Shown here: piece after piece, positions 13,007 to 19,459 of the stretch
How the letters are laid out: the number at the start of each line of letters is the position of its first letter
How positions within the stretch are numbered: position 1 is the first letter of the stretch
Origin: Minisyncoccota bacterium
Lineage (GTDB): Bacteria > Patescibacteriota > Minisyncoccia > Phycocordibacterales > Phycocordibacteraceae
Assembly (NCBI GenBank): GCA_028687085.1
Contig: JAQUAU010000010.1
Span: forward strand, 1 to 22,857
Length of the DNA: 22,857 nt
Direction of reading: 5' to 3'
Program-made: the position numbers and the translations under genes
Notes under the pieces: model-generated
Told to the model about the DNA's origin: nothing
What the model saw: the letters and a program-made list of their open reading frames with translations, nothing else
The model's database searches: none

Positions 13007-14146
13007 ATGACCATCGTATTTACGGGAGGGGAGACCGGCGGGCATTTCTATCCGATTATCGCCATCGCCGAGGCGCTCCAGGATATCGTCCGCGAAGAGC
13101 ATCTCGTCGCCCCGAAGCTCTACTTTCTCGCACCGGCTCCCTTCGACCAGAACGCGCTCTTTGAAAACGGCATCGCCTATGTCCACGTCGGGGCAGGCAA
13201 GATGCGCCGCTACACGTCGATCTCAAATGTGACTGACCTGTTCGTCACACTCGCGGGAACACTCACTGCTCTCGTCACGCTTTATCGGCTGTATCCGGAT
13301 GTCGTCGTGAGCAAGGGCGGATACGGCAGCGTGCCGACCACGCTCGCCGCGCGCCTCCTCGGCATCCCCGTCATCATCCACGAATCAGACGCGAAGCCCG
13401 GCCGCGCCAACCTGCTCGCTGCGAAGTGGGCTGTGAAGATCGCCATTTCATTTGAAAGCGCAGCAGCCTATTTCCCCAAGGGAGTACAGAGCAAGATCGC
13501 CCGCACCGGCATCCCGATCCGCAAGGCGCTTGCGCGCCTCGAAGCTGAGGGGGCAGAACAATATCTGGGGCTTCTGAAAGAGCTCCCGACCATCCTCATC
13601 ATCGGCGGCTCACAGGGAGCACAGAGAATAAATGAGGCGGTGCTCACCGCGCTCCCCGACCTCGTTGCTTTTGCAAATATCATCCATCAGACCGGCAACG
13701 CGAACCTGAAGAATGTGCAGGCGGTCGCACACGTTGTCCTCGGCAAAAATCCGTTTGCGTCTCGGTATCACCCCATCAACTATCTTTCTGAGATATCGCT
13801 TCAGCGCGCGGCAAGCGTCGCAAGTCTCGTCGTGTCGCGCGCCGGTGCGAACTCTATCGCCGAGATTGGCCTATGGAAGAAGCCGGCCATCATCATCCCC
13901 ATTCCCGAGTCAGTGAGCCACGATCAACGCACCAACGCCTACGCCTACGCGCGCACCGGCGCCGCAATCGTAATCGAAGAAGGGAACCTCACTCCGCATC
14001 TTCTTGTCTCTGAGATGCACCACATCATCGACGACCCGGCGCTCGGCAAGCGCATGGGAGACTCTGCGGCAGGATTTACCGACCCCGACGCTTCGCGCAT
14101 CCTCGCCAAAGAGGTGCTCGCGATTGCGCTATCGCATGAATCATAA
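13007..14146 (+). CDS. murG: UDP-N-acetylglucosamine--MurNAc-pentapeptide undecaprenol GlcNAc transferase
   Basis: GT-B glycosyltransferase at the inner membrane face that converts lipid I to lipid II. The 379 residues start with GGETGGHFYP (7-16), the family glycine loop with an extra residue. KGGYGSVPT is typical MurG. The usual HEQN loop reads HESDAKPGRAN. The C-terminal domain has IIGGSQGAQRIN and VVSRAGANSIAEIGLWKKPAIIIPIPESVSHDQ, the UDP-GlcNAc site. The family C-terminal Q-N pair corresponds to HDQRTNAYAY. ATG 13007 is preferred over an upstream in-frame start because it gives the family N-terminus and has a promoter. gltX follows after 12 bases. Confidence 0.95.
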   Translation: MTIVFTGGETGGHFYPIIAIAEALQDIVREEHLVAPKLYFLAPAPFDQNALFENGIAYVHVGAGKMRRYTSISNVTDLFVTLAGTLTALVTLYRLYPDVVVSKGGYGSVPTTLAARLLGIPVIIHESDAKPGRANLLAAKWAVKIAISFESAAAYFPKGVQSKIARTGIPIRKALARLEAEGAEQYLGLLKELPTILIIGGSQGAQRINEAVLTALPDLVAFANIIHQTGNANLKNVQAVAHVVLGKNPFASRYHPINYLSEISLQRAASVASLVVSRAGANSIAEIGLWKKPAIIIPIPESVSHDQRTNAYAYARTGAAIVIEEGNLTPHLLVSEMHHIIDDPALGKRMGDSAAGFTDPDASRILAKEVLAIALSHES

Positions 14147-14158
14147 CGCGCACACAGC

Positions 14159-15529
14159 ATGACCTCCGTTGTCACACGCATCCCGCCAAGTCCGACTGGT
14201 CGATTCCATATCGGCACCGCGCGCACCGCGCTTTTCAACTATCTCTTCGCGCGACATGCAGGCGGCACTATCGTCTTTCGCAGCGAGGATACTGATCGCA
14301 CCCGCAGTGCAAAAGAACATGAAGATGAGATTGTCGCCGGCCTCGCGTGGCTCGGCATCTCCTGGGATTCTTTTTCCCGTCAAAGCGAACACACCGAGCG
14401 TTATCGAGAACTGCTTGAAAAAATTGTTGGGGAAGGGAAGGCCTATATCTCAAAAGAACCGGGTAAAGAAGATCCCAGTACGACCGTCGAGGTCGTGCGG
14501 CTCCGAAATCCCGGCACGGATATCACCTTCACCGATCTTATTCGCGGCGACATCACCTTCAATACCGCCGAACTCGGCGATTTCGTCATCGCACGCTCGA
14601 TGAACGATGCGCTCTATCACTTCGCCGTCGTTGCAGACGACATGGACTCCGGCGTGACGCACGTCATCCGCGGTGAAGATCATATCTCGAACACACCGCG
14701 TCAAATTCTGATACAACAGGCGCTTGGTGCACCACGCCCGGCCTATGCTCATCTGCCGCTCATCCTCGACGAGAAGCGCGCCAAACTCTCTAAGCGCAGC
14801 GGCACCGCAACAAGCGTGGTTGACTATCAAGACGAAGGCATCTTGCCCGAGGCGCTTGTGAATTATCTGGCGCTCCTCGGCTGGAACCCCGGCGACAATC
14901 GAGAATACTTCTCGCTCGAAGAGCTCGTCGAAGCGTTCACGCTCGAGAAGGTGCAGAAGAGCGGCGCCGCATGGAGCCGCGAGAAGCTTCTCTCAGTCAA
15001 TCAGCACTGGATGCGCGCACTTTCTGACTCCGACTTCCTCGCCCATGTGAGGGACATCGTAAGTCCATCATCAAATGATGGACTTACGATGTCCATAAAT
15101 TCCGAGACTTTGAAAAAAGCGGTGCCGATGCTTAAAGAGCGCGCCCATACCTTCAGCGAGGCGCGCGAGATGCTCTCGGGAGAACTTTCTTGCTTGTTTT
15201 CGGTACCTGAAATCGACCCCTCTCAGCTGGTCAAAAAGGAGCTCCCGGACACCCCAGATATGACCAAAACAGCCCTAGAATCCCTCCTAGAGGCCCTAAA
15301 AGCCCTCCCAGAAGGCCTTTCTCCCGAGGCGGTAAAAGAGGCCCTGATGCCGCTCGCCGATGCTGCAGAAGCAAAAGGGAAGGGGGGTCGCGGAGCCTTG
15401 CTCTGGCCCCTGCGCTATGCGCTCTCCGGGGCCGATCGCTCTCCCGACCCCTTCACACTCGTCTCGATACTCGGGGTCGCAGAATCTGTTTCGCGCGTAC
15501 AGAAAGCTATTGCTATACTCAGAGGATGA
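14159..15529 (+). CDS. gltX: glutamyl-tRNA synthetase, minimal form
   Basis: Class I synthetase charging tRNA-Glu and, where GlnRS is absent, often tRNA-Gln. The 456 residues have HIGT at 17-20 and KLSKR at 209-213, with the conserved RSEDTDRTRS (41-50) and VIRGEDHISNTPRQ (169-182). The segment after AYISKEPGKEDP (95-106) lacks the cysteine-containing zinc region seen in many bacterial GluRS, so the connecting insert is shortened. The C-terminal helical anticodon domain is interrupted at residues 298-312 by a perfect palindrome (15052-15094). The M23 gene overlaps its stop by four bases, and that gene's promoter lies in the last codons of gltX. Confidence 0.95.
   Translation: MTSVVTRIPPSPTGRFHIGTARTALFNYLFARHAGGTIVFRSEDTDRTRSAKEHEDEIVAGLAWLGISWDSFSRQSEHTERYRELLEKIVGEGKAYISKEPGKEDPSTTVEVVRLRNPGTDITFTDLIRGDITFNTAELGDFVIARSMNDALYHFAVVADDMDSGVTHVIRGEDHISNTPRQILIQQALGAPRPAYAHLPLILDEKRAKLSKRSGTATSVVDYQDEGILPEALVNYLALLGWNPGDNREYFSLEELVEAFTLEKVQKSGAAWSREKLLSVNQHWMRALSDSDFLAHVRDIVSPSSNDGLTMSINSETLKKAVPMLKERAHTFSEAREMLSGELSCLFSVPEIDPSQLVKKELPDTPDMTKTALESLLEALKALPEGLSPEAVKEALMPLADAAEAKGKGGRGALLWPLRYALSGADRSPDPFTLVSILGVAESVSRVQKAIAILRG
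15052..15094. repeat. perfect 43-base palindrome inside gltX
   Basis: Two exactly complementary 20-base arms (15052-15071 and 15075-15094) around a CAA spacer. The left arm begins GGACATCG and the right arm ends CGATGTCC. Each arm also contains a GGAC-N7-GTCC mini-hairpin. It keeps the reading frame (DIVSPSSNDGLTMS, residues 299-312) and lies in a surface-type variable region of the anticodon-binding half. It is more AT-rich than its surroundings, which suggests insertion. Confidence 0.85.
15511..15519 (+). promoter_or_regulatory. extended -10 promoter of the M23 peptidase gene, inside gltX
   Basis: TGCTATACT, then six bases (CAGAGG), then ATG 15526. CAGAGG could be taken for a weak Shine-Dalgarno site, but it would sit directly against the start codon. 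Confidence 0.55.
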
Positions 15530-16851
15530 ATCGCGCGTTTTTTGTATTCCTGCTTATTGCCTCCTGCTTCCTGCCAACTATTTCATATGCTCAGTCAGCG
15601 TCCGACATCCAAGCACAGATCGATACGAACAAACAGCAGCTCGACGCACTCGAAGCAGAGATTGCTGCGTTTCAGAAAGAGTTGAATGTGCTCGGATCTA
15701 AGAAGAACACGCTCCAGTCGACTATCAGCTCGCTCACCATCTCGCAGAAGCAGCTCGCGGCGCAGATCAAGGTGACCCAAAACAAGATCGCTTCAGCGAA
15801 CCTGCAGATACGCGAACTCTCGCTCTCTATCGGCGATAAAGAAGCATCAATTACCGCAAATCAGGACGCCATCGCCAAGGCGCTCCGCAGCATCGCACAA
15901 GACGAGCATCTCTCGCTTATCGAAGATCTCATCTCATCGCACACGCTCGGCGAGGCATGGCAGTCGATCGATCAGGTTATGCTGTTCAGCCGCGCGCTCG
16001 GCGACGATATCGCTAATCTGCGCACAGCGCGCACCGAGCTCGCGACAAACCGCGATGCGGTCACCACCGCTAAGGCGAAGCTTGTTTCGCTCCAGAGGGA
16101 TCTCACGCTTCAGAAGCGCTCGGTGGATGCAAGCAAAGTTGCTCAGCAGAAATTGCTCTCGGATACAAAGAATCAAGAATCGAATTATCAGAAGCTTATT
16201 GCGCAGAAGCAGGCGGCAGAAAAAGCGTTTGAACAGGAGCTCTTAAATCTGCAGGGACAGCTGAATCTCATCGTGCACCCCAATCTCTTGCCGAAGGTCG
16301 GCTCGGGCGTTCTCGACTGGCCGTTTAGCAATGCGTTCATGTTCAACTGTACCGCGCGTAAAAGTGTGTTCGGCAACCTCTTCTGCATCTCACAATTCTT
16401 CGGCAACACGCCGTTCTCGACCGCCAACTCACAGGTCTACAACGGCCACGGCCACAACGCTATTGATATCGCGGCGCCGATCGGCACGCCGATCTACGCA
16501 TCACTTGACGGTACCGTGCTCGCCACCGGCAATACCGATCTCGTGCGCGGCTGCTACTCCTTCGGCAAGTGGGTGATGATCGTGCACGGCAACGGGCTCT
16601 CGACGCTCTACTCGCACCTCTCGACGATCGATGTGACAAAGGGTCAGCAGGTGAGCACCAAACAGCTCATCGGCCTCTCGGGCATGACCGGCTATGCGAC
16701 CGGGCCGCACCTCCACTTCGGTGTGTACGCCACTGAGGGGACGCAGATTATGACCTTAAAGCAGTTCCGTGGTGCGACTGTCGGCTGTGCGAACGCGACA
16801 ATGCCAGTCGCCACCCTCGACGCCTACTTAAACCCGCTGTCGTATCTCTAA
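15526..16851 (+). CDS. secreted coiled-coil M23 (LytM/EnvC-like) murein peptidase
   Basis: Extracytoplasmic zinc endopeptidase or activator acting on peptidoglycan cross-links. The 441 residues begin with a signal peptide (about 1-23; cleavage probably after ISYA). Residues 25-245 are Gln/Lys/Ala-rich and look like long coiled coils, as in EnvC. The C-terminal domain contains GHGHNAIDIAAPIGTPIYAS with H310 and D314 as the HxxxD zinc ligands, and GPHLHFGV with H395 and H397. All metal ligands appear present, so it is probably an active enzyme rather than a degenerate activator. Its ATG overlaps the gltX TGA. It ends three bases into the convergent DNA glycosylase gene, with no terminator between. 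Confidence 0.92.
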   Translation: MNRAFFVFLLIASCFLPTISYAQSASDIQAQIDTNKQQLDALEAEIAAFQKELNVLGSKKNTLQSTISSLTISQKQLAAQIKVTQNKIASANLQIRELSLSIGDKEASITANQDAIAKALRSIAQDEHLSLIEDLISSHTLGEAWQSIDQVMLFSRALGDDIANLRTARTELATNRDAVTTAKAKLVSLQRDLTLQKRSVDASKVAQQKLLSDTKNQESNYQKLIAQKQAAEKAFEQELLNLQGQLNLIVHPNLLPKVGSGVLDWPFSNAFMFNCTARKSVFGNLFCISQFFGNTPFSTANSQVYNGHGHNAIDIAAPIGTPIYASLDGTVLATGNTDLVRGCYSFGKWVMIVHGNGLSTLYSHLSTIDVTKGQQVSTKQLIGLSGMTGYATGPHLHFGVYATEGTQIMTLKQFRGATVGCANATMPVATLDAYLNPLSYL

Positions 16852-17471
16852 TTATTTTTGTCGCGTGTGCGCCAGAGGAGAAGGGAAGCATAGGTGCGAT
16901 AGGGCGACCATTTTTCTGCTATCGCGAGCAGGGTAGAGCGGGGAGCATTTTTTGGTAATCCATACAGAGCCTCCATCGCGCGAATGAGGCCGAGGTCGCC
17001 CACTGAGAAGACGTCGGGTCGGCCGAGCGCGAACATGAGGAACATCTCAGAGGACCAGGGCCCCAACCCCCAGACTCGCATCAGCTGTTCTGCCGCCTCC
17101 GCTTCTGAAACTTTTTTTAACGCAAGCAGATCGAGCGAATTATTCTGTATTGCTTTAGAAATTTCTTTGAGCGTCTTTATCTTTGCGCCTGAGAGCCCCG
17201 CTTTTTTAAATACCGATGGGGGAGTCGCGAGAATCGATTCTGGGGTCAACCGACCCTTACACGCTTTCTTCACTCGAGAGAAGATAGCCTCGGCCGCGGC
17301 GAGCCCGAGCTGCTGAGAGATGACGGTTGACACAAGCGATGCAAATAATTGTGCGCGCGTATTTCGCGCAGAAAGTGTTCCCGGCAGGGAAGCATGGTGC
17401 GCCTTCGTTGCGCTATAGAACTGCGGGTCAACCCGCTTAAAATGTGCGAGCGCATCTTGCTTTCTCGGCAT
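16848..17471 (-). CDS. HhH-GPD DNA glycosylase, 3-methyladenine glycosylase II (AlkA)-like
   Basis: Base-excision repair enzyme that removes alkylated bases. The 207 residues correspond to the HhH-GPD domain without the extra N-terminal domain of E. coli AlkA. Landmarks are LVSTVISQQLG (46-56), the helix-hairpin-helix and following helix MRVWGLGPWSSEMFLMFALG (131-150), and RPDVFSVGDLGL (151-162), in which D159 is the expected catalytic aspartate. There is no C-terminal iron-sulphur cysteine cluster, which argues against Nth or MutY. The start at 17471 is fixed by a -10 element six bases upstream. It converges on and overlaps the end of the M23 gene. Confidence 0.88.
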   Translation of the reverse strand: MPRKQDALAHFKRVDPQFYSATKAHHASLPGTLSARNTRAQLFASLVSTVISQQLGLAAAEAIFSRVKKACKGRLTPESILATPPSVFKKAGLSGAKIKTLKEISKAIQNNSLDLLALKKVSEAEAAEQLMRVWGLGPWSSEMFLMFALGRPDVFSVGDLGLIRAMEALYGLPKNAPRSTLLAIAEKWSPYRTYASLLLWRTRDKNN

Positions 17472-17477
17472 GCCGAG

Positions 17478-17486
17478 ATTCTACCA
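17478..17486 (-). promoter_or_regulatory. extended -10 promoter of the DNA glycosylase gene
   Basis: Minus strand: TGGTAGAAT, then six bases (CTCGGC), then ATG 17471. Same architecture as tyrS, pyrD, trpS and the M23 gene. Confidence 0.6.
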
Positions 17487-17523
17487 TTCGACTCGCTTCG
17501 CTCGCTCATGGCAAGTCATGGTA

Positions 17524-17529
17524 TATACT
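17524..17529 (+). promoter_or_regulatory. -10 box of the 60-residue membrane protein gene
   Basis: TATACT ends seven bases before ATG 17537. An overlapping TGGTATATA (17519-17527) is an alternative extended -10. Confidence 0.45.
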
Positions 17530-17536
17530 GAGACCA

Positions 17537-17719
17537 ATGGTCCATGAGATGTTCAAACTCATAGTCTGGATGCTTGTCCTCTTCCTCGCCCTCTCTTTTT
17601 TCGGCATCTCTATCCAGGCGATAATCAATTCTCCTGCCGGTCAGGCAAACCTCGCCTACCTCCTCAATCTCCTCACACAGGCGTATCTTTGGGCAACGCA
17701 GTGGATCCGGCCGGCATAA
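17537..17719 (+). CDS. 60-residue membrane protein of unknown function
   Basis: One strong membrane helix (about residues 6-28, from FKLIVW to SIQAII) follows a very short N-terminus. A second, more amphipathic segment rich in Leu, Tyr and Trp (about 38-57) follows, and the protein ends WIRPA. No family is recognised. The ATG at 17537 is supported by the -10 box; MFKLIV at the fifth codon is an alternative start. It diverges from the DNA glycosylase gene with 65 bases between start codons. No terminator is evident after the stop. Confidence 0.65.
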   Translation: MVHEMFKLIVWMLVLFLALSFFGISIQAIINSPAGQANLAYLLNLLTQAYLWATQWIRPA

Positions 17720-17746
17720 GCTATATAGGGAAGTCTTTATTTAGAG

Positions 17747-17773
17747 TGCGCACAATATATCTTTTGCGCACAA
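17747..17773. repeat. direct repeat TGCGCACAA x2
   Basis: TGCGCACAA at 17747-17755 and again at 17765-17773, one repeat every 18 bases; the first copy lies within a GTGCGCAC palindrome. The spacing of nearly two helical turns would suit a protein-binding site. It lies between the ends of the 60-residue and 37-residue genes, so a role in initiation is unlikely. Confidence 0.35.
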
Positions 17774-17809
17774 GCCTAGAGGGCACTTCCGCCGAACCAC
17801 TTCCCCGGA

Positions 17810-17923
17810 CTATTTCTTCAACGCGATGATGAGTACGTGCGCAAGGCTGATAAGCGTACTCGAAAATCCTGTCCAGAACGCATAAAACTGCAATCGCTCG
17901 GCTCGTCTCATGTGATGTCTCAT
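17810..17923 (-). CDS. 37-residue membrane peptide
   Basis: A small ORF from ATG 17923 to TAG 17810-17812. The basic N-terminus (MRHHMRRAERLQ) is followed by a hydrophobic helix, about residues 13-35 (FYAFWTG to VLIIAL), and the tail KK, an inside-positive single-pass layout. TGCTATCCT lies seven bases upstream of the ATG, the same leaderless promoter arrangement as recognised genes in this window; that is the main evidence for expression. ATG at codon 5 is possible. Function unknown. Confidence 0.5.
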   Translation of the reverse strand: MRHHMRRAERLQFYAFWTGFSSTLISLAHVLIIALKK

Positions 17924-17930
17924 GGGGAAG

Positions 17931-17939
17931 AGGATAGCA
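17931..17939 (-). promoter_or_regulatory. extended -10 promoter of the 37-residue peptide gene
   Basis: Minus strand: TGCTATCCT, then seven bases, then ATG 17923. Confidence 0.5.
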
Positions 17940-17992
17940 TGTATAAAAAGGTGTAAAGGAGTTTTACCCACTTCCCTGTTCCCTTTTCAGGG

Positions 17993-18742
17993 TTAGCAGG
18001 TAACGTTTACGATGATGTAGTCGTAGGCCTCGTCGACCGTATCGACGACCGTATACAGCGTCATGTCGTCTTTATCGATTGCGGCATGCCGCTCATACAG
18101 GTTTTTCTCGATGAAGCTGAGCAGGGGCTCCCAATAATCGCGGCCAAAAAGAAGAATCGGGACTCGGCGTATCTTCTTGGTCTGCACCAGCGTCACAATC
18201 TCGAAGAATTCGTCGAGCGTGCCGAAGCCGCCCGGGAAATAGACATATACCTCAGACGCATAGGTGAGCATCACCTTGCGCACGAAGAAATGATCGAAGC
18301 CGAACTTCTCGGTGAGGTACGGATTGTAATTCTGGGTGTCCGGCAGATTAATGTTGAGCCCGACCGAGGCGCCGCCGCTCTCAAAGGCGCCCTTATTGGC
18401 GGCCTGCATGACGCCTGAAGAGCCTCCGGTCACGATAGCGAAGCCTTTTTTCGAGAGCCGGCGAGCCAGCTCTTCGGCGTTCTTGTAGGAGTCGTCGCCG
18501 AGCGTTGCGCGCGAAGAGCCGAAGAAGGATGCGGCGAGTCCATAGCGACGAATAATATCGAACCCTTCGATAAACTCTGACATGATCTTAAAGACGCGCC
18601 ACGACTCGATCTTCTTCGGCTTGCAGACGAGCAAGGGGCGGTCGAGAGGCATCGTGCGCCCGCCCTCGTGGACGACCTTCGTAAGCCGCTCAGTAGCCTC
18701 GTGCAAAGGCGGAGCAGAATCGCGCGTCAGATCATCATTCAT
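17993..18742 (-). CDS. LOG-family protein (TIGR00730-type nucleoside 5'-monophosphate phosphoribohydrolase)
   Basis: Rossmann-fold protein of the lysine-decarboxylase-like / LOG family. Characterised members cleave the N-glycosidic bond of nucleoside monophosphates (cytokinin-activating in plants); the bacterial role is usually unclear. The 249 residues contain ASFFGSSRA (71-79), TGGSSGVMQAANKGA (105-119) and PGGFGTLDEFFE (170-181), the last being the PGGxGTxxE catalytic signature. An N-terminal extension of about 65 residues precedes the core, longer than in plant LOG proteins. The start at 18742 is fixed by a promoter six bases upstream. It is monocistronic as far as can be seen. Confidence 0.88.
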   Translation of the reverse strand: MNDDLTRDSAPPLHEATERLTKVVHEGGRTMPLDRPLLVCKPKKIESWRVFKIMSEFIEGFDIIRRYGLAASFFGSSRATLGDDSYKNAEELARRLSKKGFAIVTGGSSGVMQAANKGAFESGGASVGLNINLPDTQNYNPYLTEKFGFDHFFVRKVMLTYASEVYVYFPGGFGTLDEFFEIVTLVQTKKIRRVPILLFGRDYWEPLLSFIEKNLYERHAAIDKDDMTLYTVVDTVDEAYDYIIVNVTC

Positions 18743-18748
18743 ATTTTT

Positions 18749-18757
18749 ATGATAGCA
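18749..18757 (-). promoter_or_regulatory. extended -10 promoter of the LOG gene
   Basis: Minus strand: TGCTATCAT, then six bases (AAAAAT), then ATG 18742. Confidence 0.6.
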
Positions 18758-18801
18758 CTACTACGCCCCTCGCAAGCTCGGCGCTTCGCAGTGTGAGTGG
18801 A

Positions 18802-19161
18802 CTAAAGTCCCTCACAATTTGTGGCGGGAGCATAACCTGCAGAAACTGCAGCTGCAGCAGTCGCGAACCATACTTTATTTGCATCAGAAATGCGGTCGGC
18901 ACCTGCACAGTCCGGCAGATAGTATTTCGTCCCATTCTTTGAGGCGACGACGCCGACGCTCCAGGTCGGCGCCCCGACTTCCGACGTCGGGGACAGTACT
19001 GATGGGGCAGTACCGCTCCCCTGCCGCTCTTCCCTTCCGGCCTGATATCCGAGTGCGAAGCTGGCTGAAGAAGTGAGCAGGAGGATGGCGATAATGAGCA
19101 CATCCCGGGGTATTCTAGCGAGCAATCCTTTGCATTTTTCCCGTACGTCTGCTATAGTCAT
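18802..19161 (-). CDS. membrane-anchored protein with a small Ada-like C-terminal domain
   Basis: 119 residues. A basic N-terminus is followed by one membrane helix (about 20-40), then a Ser/Pro/Thr linker (45-72) partly encoded by the double-hairpin element, then a compact C-terminal domain: ASKNGTKYYLPDCAGADRIS (73-92), NKVWFATAAAAVSAGYAPATNC (95-116), EGL. The pattern 'GTKY, C, N-x-x-x-F, A, GY-x-P-x-x-x-C' resembles the metal-binding domain at the start of Ada proteins, but only two Cys (C85, C116) are present, so classic four-Cys zinc binding is not supported. It probably faces the outside. Function unknown. It diverges from rpmA across an interlocked promoter region. Confidence 0.75.
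   Translation of the reverse strand: MTIADVREKCKGLLARIPRDVLIIAILLLTSSASFALGYQAGREERQGSGTAPSVLSPTSEVGAPTWSVGVVASKNGTKYYLPDCAGADRISDANKVWFATAAAAVSAGYAPATNCEGL
18953..18990 (-). repeat. in-frame double-hairpin element, copy 2
   Basis: CCGAC-N7-GTCGG-N4-CCGAC-N7-GTCGG, two tandem hairpins in 38 bases. Read on the minus strand it encodes PTSEVGAPTWSVG (residues 58-70) in the linker after the membrane anchor. The copy in the carboxypeptidase gene (9895-9935) differs by one codon in the first loop and by point changes. Confidence 0.75.
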
Positions 19162-19175
19162 CGGGTAACACTATA
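19150..19175. promoter_or_regulatory. overlapping divergent promoters of rpmA and the 119-residue protein gene
   Basis: Plus strand: TGCTATAGT (19150-19158), 22 bases before the rpmA ATG, leaving a leader of about 15 bases. Minus strand: TGGTATAGT (TATAGT at 19175-19170), eight bases before ATG 19161. Each promoter's start region overlaps the other's, and the rpmA -10 lies within the first codons of the opposite gene, so the two can hardly fire at the same time. Confidence 0.55.
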
Positions 19176-19180
19176 CCACT

Positions 19181-19453
19181 ATGGCATCAACAAAAGCCGG
19201 CGGCTCAGCTAAAAACCTTACCGATTCCAACCCAAAGTATTTGGGCGTGAAGCTTGCTGACGGCGCGTCGGCTCGCCCGGGCATGGTGATCGTCCGCCAG
19301 CGCGGCACTAAGATCGAGGCGGGCACGGGCGTCCGTGTAGGCTCGGACCACACGCTCTTCTCAATCGTCACCGGCAAGGTCTCCTTCCGTAACCGCCGCA
19401 AGACCACCTTCACCGGCCACACCATCCATAAGAAAGTCGTCGACGTTATTTAG
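19181..19453 (+). CDS. rpmA: 50S ribosomal protein L27
   Basis: Large-subunit protein whose flexible N-terminus reaches the peptidyl transferase centre. The 90 residues begin MASTKAGGSAKNLTDSNPKY, corresponding to the family AHKKAGGSTRNGRDSxxKxLGVK; there is no cleavable N-terminal extension of the Firmicutes type. VIVRQRGTKIEAGTGVRVGSDHTLF is the conserved core. The usual partner genes rplU and obgE are not next to it here. It ends 13 bases before a bidirectional terminator shared with rplI. Confidence 0.96.
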   Translation: MASTKAGGSAKNLTDSNPKYLGVKLADGASARPGMVIVRQRGTKIEAGTGVRVGSDHTLFSIVTGKVSFRNRRKTTFTGHTIHKKVVDVI

Positions 19454-19459
19454 AGAAAC

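Noticed and set aside
18780..18803. Imperfect hairpin at the end of the 119-residue protein gene, considered as a terminator
   Set aside because: The stem is interrupted, overlaps the stop codon and has no T tract.
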